From Symbiodinium natans (lineage: Eukaryota; Sar; Dinophyceae; Suessiales; Symbiodiniaceae): a DNA stretch of 10,000 nt. Of this stretch, positions 7,401 to 10,000 are shown in pieces. The stretch's first letter is position 1. Every line of letters begins with the position of its first letter. A program made the position numbers and the translations under genes. Location: assembly GCA_905221605.1 (NCBI GenBank), contig CAJNDS010002124.1:233496-243495 (forward strand). The letters run 5' to 3'. Below the pieces are notes generated by a model, which was not told the origin of the DNA, searched no databases, and saw nothing but the letters and a program-made list of their open reading frames with translations.

Positions 7401-7980
7401 CTGAGCCCTAGGATGCTGCGGCACTTCGGGTCAGCCCTCAGCCCTCAGCCCTCAGCCCTCAGCCCTAAGCCCTCAGCCCTAAGCCCTAAGCCCTCAGCCC
7501 TAAGCCCTAAGCCCTAAGCCCTAAGCCCTAAGCCCTAAGCCCTAAGCCCTCAGCCCTAAGCCCTAAGCCCTAAGCCCTAAGCCCTAAGCCCTAAGCCCTC
7601 AACCTCAACCCCCGACATTGGCTGCGCATCTACGTGAAGCCGGCTCGCATGCCTTTGCATACTGCCATGCCTTTCCAGGGGTACCTGCAGGCTGGTGTTA
7701 GACCGCCCACCGATGAGGACCCGCCCTTTGTGGGTCTTTCCCCTTACCCCCACGTACCCCTCAGCCGGGCAGTGAACATCGATGACTAATCATATGGTTC
7801 TTAGCAAGCTGCTATGCTGCTGCAAACATGCGTTTGCTCCCTTGCAACTCATGATATGAGTCTTCCTCTCTTCCTCTCCCCTTCCCCTCTCTTCCTCTCA
7901 TTTTCCTCAGCCTGCAGAAGCTGACGGAAGTGGGGGTTGCGAAGGAGTTGCTTAACCCCGAAAACGACCTCTTTCTGTGA
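4391..7980 (+). CDS. PSF1: GINS complex subunit PSF1, multi-exon gene
   Basis: PSF1 is one of four GINS subunits. GINS joins Cdc45 and MCM2-7 to form the replicative helicase in the nucleus. The exons at 4391-4462, 4548-4603, 5971-6031, 6499-6538 and 7203-7275 give, in order, LLQDLKRSRWLPPYSEKDV, VIEEIRMDG, YRNRRMVLAYLN, ARLEVIEDLRWQLG and RMIPEEKLQKLHEAE. The family shows the same order: an N-terminal L-P-[YF] segment, an EE-I/M helix, RNRR, AYL, L-R-W, G-x-x-L/I-P and an acidic helix. Joins 1-2, 3-4 and 4-5 keep this alignment without gaps. PSF1 is usually about 200 residues. The carboxy-terminal B domain is only tentatively assigned (7412-7980), and 9880-9935 is a rival. The start may be ATG 4391 or lie in an earlier exon. 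Confidence 0.8.
4463..4547 (+). other. PSF1 intron 1, 85 bases, GC-AG
   Basis: This intron is inferred because removing it joins SEKDVKK to VIEEIR with the residue spacing seen in other PSF1 proteins. It starts GCCTGG and ends CGAAG|G. It holds a short TTTAGGG tract (about 4484-4530) with GGATGTA variants. The GC donor and AG|G acceptor are typical of dinoflagellate introns. Confidence 0.6.
4548..4603 (+). CDS. PSF1: PSF1 exon 2
   Basis: Reads VIEEIRMDGAEMKRLLEE followed by P, matching the PSF1 helix with the EE-I/M motif. The frame stays open past 4650, so the 3' end is uncertain. A GC donor after 4603 is proposed because it gives phase 2, as exon 3 needs. A later donor would add PPDAFG and bring the loop closer to the usual family length. 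Confidence 0.65.
4656..4757 (+). repeat. TTTAGGG/TTTGGGG mixed tract
   Basis: Canonical and TTTGGGG units alternate. A short CCCTAAA patch follows at about 4766-4775. Lies in PSF1 intron 2. Confidence 0.9.
4848..5027 (+). pseudogene. Ty1/copia-type RNase H remnant 1
   Basis: A 59-codon + frame ends at TGA 5025-5027. It contains CRKTRKRTASNGILC, then a GG-D turn, then WRLRQKSWVVRKLAFEMY. This follows the copia RNase H layout TRKSTSGG-L-x-G, W-S-x-x-Q-x-x-V, then S-x-x-E-x-E-Y/L, a pattern common in dinoflagellate copia elements. Catalytic acidic residues are only partly kept (the usual AEAE is AFEM), no reverse transcriptase or integrase lies next to it, and no LTR is seen. It is a decayed fragment inside PSF1 intron 2. 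A minus-strand frame (4784-5059) over the same bases is treated as its shadow. Confidence 0.5.
5083..5162 (-). repeat. CCCTAAA tract with CCCCAAA units
   Basis: Four CCCCAAA units pass into CCCTAAA with one CCCTGAA. The tract ends at CCCTGCAG, a possible acceptor for the island that follows. Confidence 0.92.
5163..5268. other. Anonymous exon-like island within PSF1 intron 2
   Basis: A GC-rich island between a C-rich and a G-rich tract. The minus strand reads DVPAIGVLEKAAKKGPLP and is the most natural-looking frame. The plus strand has two open frames (one with DSDGGNIENEVLAG). Strand and function are undecided. It could be an alternative exon, another transposon piece, or a captured gene fragment. 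Confidence 0.25.
5269..5340 (+). repeat. TTTAGGG tract with TTTAGGA variants
   Basis: Canonical units interrupted by GGATTTAGG twice, with a similar spacing of about 28 bases, which suggests block duplication. Confidence 0.9.
5498..5810 (+). pseudogene. Ty1/copia-type RNase H remnant 2, frameshifted and interrupted
   Basis: Three pieces in three frames follow copia RNase H order. Piece one (about 5498-5623) holds STVSTAEAELIACIEGLTL, the STAEAE-L motif with its acidic residues. Piece two (about 5614-5700) holds FLAEM then VWVNDHVAMAKIL, where the family has a D-N-x-A-A motif. Piece three (5733-5810) holds SEAWRVRYV, matching the SWRTRHL segment. A CCCTAAA-like patch (5705-5732) lies between pieces two and three. 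A TAG closes piece one and a TAA closes piece three. No LTRs or other pol domains are visible. It lies in PSF1 intron 2. Confidence 0.6.
5705..5732 (-). repeat. Short CCCTAAA-like patch inside the RNase H remnant
   Basis: A patch of CCCGAAA, CCCTAAA and CCCCAAA-type units between the N-D-H-V-A and W-R-V-R parts of the copia remnant. The family has no such residues there, so the patch appears to have arisen after the transposon piece. Confidence 0.6.
5828..5935 (+). repeat. TTTAGGG tract
   Basis: Thirteen or so units with a TTTAGG slip, one TCTAGGG and one TTGAGGG. Its degenerate tail reaches the PSF1 exon 3 acceptor. Confidence 0.92.
5971..6031 (+). CDS. PSF1: PSF1 exon 3 (RNRR-AYL helix)
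   Basis: The acceptor is GCCGAG|G, the donor AAC|GTCCGC. After one completing base it reads IWFLDDLMYRNRRMVLAYLN. RNRR followed after three residues by AYL is the clearest PSF1 signature in the window; the two basic helices form part of the A domain contact surface of GINS. It ends in phase 0. Confidence 0.85.
6067..6131 (-). repeat. CCCTAAA tract with four CCCTACA copies
   Basis: Canonical units flank four consecutive CCCTACA units (about 6083-6110), a local amplification of one variant. It ends in CCCCAAA units. Confidence 0.93.
6238..6477 (-). repeat. Long mixed CCCTAAA/CCCCAAA/CCCTAAG tract
   Basis: About 240 bases with many variants and length slips. On the minus strand, loss of the TAG stop in TTTGGGG units gives an artificial open frame rich in GLGF/WGLG, which is not a gene. 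Confidence 0.9.
6499..6538 (+). CDS. PSF1: PSF1 exon 4 (LRW helix), 40 bases
   Basis: Acceptor CCAAG|GCG, donor CTGG|GTGCGG. Reads ARLEVIEDLRWQL plus the first base of a Gly codon. The L-R-W followed after two residues by Gly is characteristic of PSF1. The phase-1 end matches exon 5, which supplies GT to complete GGT. The reading continuing past this donor (AELIWNRAVV then TAG) departs from the family, which supports the splice. Confidence 0.8.
6569..6645 (+). repeat. Perfect TTTAGGG array, 11 copies
   Basis: Eleven uninterrupted canonical units near the 5' end of PSF1 intron 4. A run this pure could form G-quadruplexes in DNA or in the transcript. Confidence 0.97.
6671..6750 (+). repeat. 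TTTAGGAAG variant array
   Basis: Repeats of about nine bases (TTTAGGAAG, with GTTGAGGAGG and GCTTAGGAAG forms). The variant unit is GTTTAGGAAGTTTAGG. Confidence 0.9.
7080..7195 (-). repeat. CTTCCTAAA variant array, reverse complement of the 6671-6750 type
   Basis: Units AAACTTCCTAAACCC and AAACCTCCAAACTTCCGAAACCC repeat here. Read on the minus strand they give TTTAGGAAG and GGAGGTTTAGG, the variants found in the 5' arm of the same intron. Confidence 0.9.
7203..7275 (+). CDS. PSF1: PSF1 exon 5
   Basis: The acceptor is CCTGAG|GT. After the completed Gly it reads RMIPEEKLQKLHEAEK, matching the family segment G-x-x-L/I-P then an E-rich helix. The donor is uncertain. GT at 7276 (CACTG|GTCTG, phase 2) extends the peptide with LPGAKAH and fits the 18-base exon at 7412. 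A GC donor after 7267 (AAG|GCTCAC, phase 0) would fit the exon at 9880 instead. Confidence 0.75.
7305..7400 (-). repeat. CCCTAAA tract with CCCGAAA and CCCTGAG variants
   Basis: A degenerate C-rich tract between PSF1 exon 5 and the next candidate exon, ending near the acceptor CCCTAG|G at 7410-7411. Confidence 0.88.
7412..7429 (+). CDS. PSF1: Possible PSF1 micro-exon, 18 bases
   Basis: Acceptor GAGCCCTAG|G and donor CGG|GTCAGC bracket GATGCTGCGGCACTTCGG. With exon 5 ending at 7275 this reads W-MLRHFG, loosely like the family Y-M-x-x-L-G. The phase does not fit cleanly to any AG acceptor for the next island, so the call is weak. Confidence 0.25.
7433..7600 (-). repeat. CCCTAAG/CCCTCAG array, about 24 copies
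   Basis: A strictly seven-base array in which two variants, CCCTAAG and CCCTCAG, are interspersed. Each unit ends in AG, so the array presents a possible acceptor dinucleotide every seven bases. It begins directly at the donor of the candidate micro-exon. Confidence 0.96.
7596..7773 (+). CDS. PSF1: Candidate PSF1 B-domain exon
   Basis: A + frame opens inside the end of the CCCTAAG array and reads LNLNPRHWLRIYVKP, then an extended loop with PPTDEDPPFVGLS, then PHVPLSRAV. LRIYVK can align with the PSF1 B-domain start (P-P-K-x-L-Y-I-E-V-R), and HVPLSR with H-F-L-P-R. The loop is about 15 residues longer than in human PSF1, so a small intron may be hidden. The frame stops at TAA 7787. A canonical GT lies at 7772; a GA donor at 7774 would fit the next exon phase. 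Confidence 0.4.
7862..7910 (+). promoter_or_regulatory. Strong polypyrimidine tract and 3' splice site
   Basis: About 45 bases of nearly pure C/T followed by CCTCAG. It is the clearest polypyrimidine tract in the window and strongly suggests that 7911 starts an exon. Confidence 0.7.
7911..7980 (+). CDS. PSF1: Candidate terminal exon of PSF1 with TGA stop
   Basis: After one completing base it reads LQKLTEVGVAKELL, then NPENDLFL and TGA (7978-7980). The family ends in E-x-L-I-R-Q-G-V-L-E-H-I, and L-x-x-L-x-x-x-G-V fits with the spacing expected after HVPLSR. The strong acceptor and in-frame stop make it a real terminal exon with fair confidence; that the gene is PSF1 is less sure. Confidence 0.5.
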
Positions 7981-8055
7981 TCCCGTAAGGCGGAGTGGTC
8001 GCCTTATTTACTAAGGACTGTGACAGCTTGCTTGGAGACGATGTCAAACCAGTAG
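7981..8055 (+). other. Short intergenic or 3' untranslated stretch
   Basis: Non-repeat sequence after the TGA. No AATAAA-type signal is visible, but dinoflagellate genes generally lack a clear one. Confidence 0.3.
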
Positions 8056-8150
8056 TACCGGCGTCTTTACTCTCAGTTGAGTGGAGTGGGTTCTGTTGGA
8101 GCCTTCGCCCTCGTTGGCCGCCTGGCTTCCCTTCCCGAAACTGGCGCGCG
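8056..8150 (+). CDS. Candidate exon, unrecognised, Gly/Ala-rich
   Basis: After CCAGTAG, a + frame reads YRRLYSQLSGVGSVGAF then ALVGRLASLPETGARP and runs into the CCCTAAA tract. The middle is hydrophobic and could be a signal, transit or membrane segment. Its DNA resembles part of the island at 8303-8375. No donor is clear and no family is recognised. Confidence 0.35.
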
Positions 8151-8152
8151 CC

Positions 8153-8295
8153 CGAACCCTAAACCCTGACCCTAAACCCTGATCCTAAACCCTAAACCCT
8201 AAACCCTAAACCCTAAACCCTAAACCCTAATCCCTAAACCCTAAACCCGAAACCCTAAACCCGAAACCCTAAACCCTAAACCCTAAACCCTAATC
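8153..8295 (-). repeat. CCCTAAA tract
   Basis: About 19 units with CCCTGA, CCCTAAT and CCCGAAA variants. It ends at TAATCCTTTGAG|G, the proposed acceptor of the next exon. Confidence 0.95.
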
Positions 8296-8302
8296 CTTTG
8301 AG

Positions 8303-8375
8303 GGCGCCGGAGTGGTCTTTCGGGGCTGTTGGGGCTCTTGCCCTAGGGGGCCTCCAGTCGATGAATGATACCGAT
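8303..8375 (+). CDS. Candidate internal exon, unrecognised
   Basis: A 73-base island with TTTGAG|G acceptor and GAT|GTAGGG donor reads APEWSFGAVGALALGGLQS then MNDTD, ending in phase 0. It joins in phase to 8478 across a 102-base intron. The centre is hydrophobic. No family is recognised. Confidence 0.45.
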
Positions 8376-8376
8376 G

Positions 8377-8416
8377 TAGGGTTTCGGGTTTAGGGTTTAG
8401 GGTTTAGGGTTTAGGG
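8377..8416 (+). repeat. Short TTTAGGG tract in a candidate intron
   Basis: Begins at the GT donor itself (GTAGGGTTTCGGGTTTAGGG), so the repeat supplies the 5' end of the modelled intron 8376-8477. Confidence 0.88.
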
Positions 8417-8477
8417 CTACTGGGGCCCAGGGTAGGCCCTTATTCCCCCCTTCTTCAGGGTTTAGCTTCCCCCCCAG

Positions 8478-8546
8478 AAGCTCCTCTACACCAACAAGGG
8501 CACCCTTTTTATTCCTAAGCTACTCTTGGCTCACTCTAAGCCCTAA
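8478..8546 (+). CDS. Candidate exon following 8303-8375
   Basis: A pyrimidine-rich stretch and CCCCCCAG precede a phase-0 frame that reads KLLYTNKGTLFIPKLLLAHS and then KP and TAA at 8544-8546. The last codons come from CCCTAAA-like sequence, so the exon may instead leave through a GC donor near 8520 (phase 2), which would fit the exon at 8715. No family is recognised. Confidence 0.4.
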   Translation, partial: KLLYTNKGTLFIPKLLLAHSKP

Positions 8547-8700
8547 ACCCTGAACCCTAAACCCTAAGCCTTTTTTTATTTGGGCGGTTTGGAGCCCTAG
8601 GGTTTGGATCAGCTGGCAGTGTTGACTTGTTGGGGCTTATGGTTTGAGGTTTGAGGGCTTGGGCTTTTGGGGTTTAGGGCTTAGGGTTTTTGGGTGGTAA
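8547..8700. repeat. CCCTAAA tract then degenerate TTTAGGG-like tract
   Basis: C-rich units continue to about 8570, then a T-run and G-rich irregular units (8590-8620 and 8640-8697). The orientation switches within 30 bases. Confidence 0.75.
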
Positions 8701-8714
8701 TTACGGCCTTTCAG

Positions 8715-8877
8715 GTTTGCGGTTGAGCCTGAAGGTTTAGCGAAATCCCCCACAAGGGGTCTTGATGCAGCAAGCATCCATCTGGGCAGATTTCTAATCG
8801 TGGCCCCTTGCTTGGGTAGCCTACATGGCGCTCTGTGTTTTTATAGGACCCCCACCACTCCAAAAAACTGTTCGTAG
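8715..8877 (+). CDS. Candidate exon with hydrophobic segment, unrecognised
   Basis: After GCCTTTCAG|G a + frame reads FAVEPEGLAKSPTRG, then LDAASIHLGRFLIVAPCLGS, then a tail ending NCS and TAG at 8875-8877, 53 codons in all. GRFLIVAPCLGSLHGALCF is moderately hydrophobic. Another + frame from 8798 is also open and hydrophobic. It could be the terminal exon of the gene with 8303 and 8478. No family is recognised. Confidence 0.4.
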
Positions 8878-8881
8878 CTTA

Positions 8882-8945
8882 GAAACCCTAAACCCTAAAC
8901 CCTGAAGCCTGCACTAAAACCCTGAACCCAGAGCCTTCAACCCTG
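8882..8945 (-). repeat. Degenerate CCCTAAA tract
   Basis: Three clean units, then CCCTGAAG and CACTAAAA variants. It precedes a more AT-rich island. Confidence 0.8.
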
Positions 8946-8948
8946 CAC

Positions 8949-9107
8949 CTTAAGCCGAAAGTGGTTGGGATCTTTACGAAGGCTGACTTACAGGTTCTTC
9001 GACGGGATGAGGGGATTCGGTACCGTATAGAAATCTTTACAGGGTATACACATAAACATAGGGGATATCGGGTACCTACTTCCCGCTATGAAGAGCCAGT
9101 CGGCTGA
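8949..9107 (+). CDS. Candidate coding island, unrecognised, basic
   Basis: A + frame reads LKPKVVGIFTKADLQVLRR, then DEGIRYRIEIFTGYTHK and a basic tail to TGA at 9105-9107. It overlaps the next candidate in another frame. The minus strand is also partly open. Base composition is more AT-rich than the neighbours, as in the copia fragments of PSF1 intron 2, so it could be another transposon piece; no motif proves this. Confidence 0.3.
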   Translation, partial: LKPKVVGIFTKADLQVLRRDEGIRYRIEIFTGYTHKHRGYRVPTSRYEEPVG

Positions 9108-9181
9108 GTTAAGTTGTGCTGAGGTACTTGAAAAACTACAACAACAATCTGGACCGCCTTGCGTATGCGTTTGGGGAAAGC
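9062..9181 (+). CDS. Candidate exon, unrecognised
   Basis: From an ACATAG|GG site a + frame reads DIGYLLPAMKSQSAELSC, then AEVLEKLQQQSGPPCVCVWGK, and then enters TTTCGGG/TTTGGGG repeat, where its continuation to 9486 is largely repeat-derived. An internal ATG lies at 9088. The Q-rich helix-like part is natural-looking, but no family is recognised. Confidence 0.3.
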
Positions 9182-9194
9182 CCCCGGTTTCTGT

Positions 9195-9510
9195 GTTTTC
9201 GGGTTTCGGGTTTGGGGTTCAGGGTTTGTCGTGGAGGGCTCTGGGTTTAGTGTTGAGGGTTTTGGGTTTGGGATTTCTCACGAGTGCTGGTCTAGGGGCT
9301 TTAATCACTGGACCCCCTTGTAGAAAGGATACCCAAAGGGGACCGAGAATTTCAGAACACTTCCCCCTCTCCTTACAACAAGGTTCCTTCACAGCGCAGT
9401 TCGTTTTAAAGGAGGGGGGGGTTAGGATTTGTAGGATTTCGGGTCTAGGGTTCTCAGGGCTTTGGGCCTTAGGGCGTAGGGCTTAGGGCTTAGGGCTCAG
9501 GGTTTGGGAG
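9195..9510 (+). repeat. Two degenerate G-rich tracts around a unique core
   Basis: TTTCGGG/TTTGGGG/TTTAGTG units occupy 9195-9275, and TAGGATT/GGGCTTA units 9420-9510. The core (9285-9415) is unique. It is open in one + frame (containing SEHFPLSLQQGSFTAQ) but has no clear exon bounds. Confidence 0.6.
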
Positions 9511-9593
9511 AGGTGGGACAAACCCAAACCCCGAACGCGACCCCTCTTGCCCCGGCTGCAAACGTCGCAGGGGGTAGCATTGTAATTCTACAG

Positions 9594-9636
9594 GGGTTGT
9601 ACCGGGCTACTATCGGCACTTACTTCGGCCTCCCTC
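9594..9636 (+). CDS. Very short candidate exon
   Basis: After ATTCTACAG a + frame reads GLYRATIGTYFGLPQ before a CCCTAAG stop. The peptide faintly recalls the G-L/F-Y-R-G segment of mitochondrial carrier repeats, but 14 codons cannot establish that. Confidence 0.2.
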
Positions 9637-9673
9637 AACCCTAAGCCCTTACACCCCAGCCAAGCCCTTGCAG

Positions 9674-9757
9674 AAACGGGTGATCTTTTCGGCTCATGTA
9701 TCAGAAAACCACATGCCAAAGCCACGCATGTCTTGTGGGTCGGACACCCACATATAA
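9674..9757 (+). CDS. Candidate exon, unrecognised
   Basis: After CCCTTGCAG a + frame reads KRVIFSAHVSENHMPKPRMS, then CGSDTHI and TAA at 9755-9757. A GT donor inside (GTGG|GTCGGA, about 9739) is possible. The acceptor is good and the peptide natural-looking. No family is recognised. Confidence 0.35.
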   Translation, partial: KRVIFSAHVSENHMPKPRMSCGSDTHI

Positions 9758-9794
9758 GCCTCAAAGCCTAAACCCCTAAACCCTAAACCTTACA

Positions 9795-9857
9795 CCCTAA
9801 ACCCTAAACCCTAAACCCTAAACCCTAAACCCTAAACCCTAAACCCTAAACCCTAAA
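9795..9857 (-). repeat. Perfect CCCTAAA array, 9 copies
   Basis: Nine uninterrupted units preceded by degenerate units from about 9765, ending in CCCCAAACAG. Confidence 0.97.
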
Positions 9858-9879
9858 CCCCAAACAGCCCCGATAAGAG

Positions 9880-9935
9880 GACAAGTACATGAAGCGCTAC
9901 GTGCCGGATTGCAAGCTGCCATTGGACCTCACCGG
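9880..9935 (+). CDS. Candidate exon resembling the PSF1 YM-LDLT segment
   Basis: With GATAAGAG|GAC acceptor and ACCGG|GTCACC donor it reads DKYMKRYVPDCKLPLDLT plus part of a Gly codon. PSF1 has N-Y-x-K-x-L-x-x-Y-M, then after 6-8 residues L-D-L/I-T, directly before its B domain. The register is good, so this could be PSF1 exon 6 joined to a GC donor at 7268, which would make 7412-7980 something else. It may instead belong to another gene or a second PSF1 copy. It ends close to the window edge. Confidence 0.4.
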
Positions 9936-9982
9936 GTCACCCGAGGTGCCTTCATTAGGATGTCTAGGAGCACCTAGGGAAC

Positions 9983-10000
9983 CTCAGGGTTTAGGGTTTA
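9983..10000 (+). repeat. Start of a TTTAGGG tract at the window edge
   Basis: Two and a half + units. The tract continues beyond the window. Confidence 0.8.

Noticed and set aside
7433-7600. A CRISPR array or coding tandem repeat
   Set aside because: The unit is seven bases without spacers and contains regular stops in all frames where CCCTAAG is used.
9195-9486. The carboxy-terminal part of the open frame that starts at 9088
   Set aside because: Most of it translates TTTCGGG/TTTGGGG repeat (SGFGFGVQGLS-like). Only the first 30 or so residues look like natural protein.
9594-9636. A mitochondrial carrier gene
   Set aside because: Only a 14-codon resemblance exists, with no second carrier motif nearby.

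Overview
The window looks like nuclear DNA of an alveolate, most likely a dinoflagellate. It is saturated with the seven-base telomere-type unit TTTAGGG/CCCTAAA and its variants, in both orientations. Short GC-rich exon-like islands sit between the tracts, with AG|G acceptors, some GC donors, and decayed Ty1/copia-type RNase H pieces. Plants, chromerids and coccidia share the TTTAGGG unit. The exon style and lack of CAG repeats favour a dinoflagellate, but this is inference. No bacterial-type genes, rRNA, tRNA or CRISPR array were seen.

The one gene I can name is PSF1 (GINS1), a subunit of the GINS replication complex, on the + strand. Its first five modelled exons (about 4391-7275) join in phase to give the order LKRS-WLPPY-EEIR-YRNRR-AYL-LRW-G-P-E, which is the order of the PSF1 alpha-helical domain. 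The carboxy-terminal part is ambiguous. Either it ends in exons at 7412-7980 with a TGA stop, or it uses an exon at 9880-9935 that also resembles PSF1 and runs off the window.

Region by region: 1-1340 holds repeat tracts plus anonymous islands. 1350-2070 holds two exon-like islands that join in phase across a 587-base intron. 2071-4364 holds repeat blocks with several unrecognised exon-like islands. 4365-7980 is the PSF1 locus, whose intron 2 carries two decayed copia RNase H fragments. 7981-10000 holds further exon-like islands of one or more unrecognised genes, again separated by telomere-like tracts.

The most notable structure is in PSF1 intron 4. It has a G-rich arm near its 5' end and a C-rich arm at its 3' end, and both carry the same rare unit variant (TTTAGGAAG / CTTCCTAAA) in opposite orientation. 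This suggests a fold-back intron or an inverted duplication. All splice models were made by eye without transcripts.
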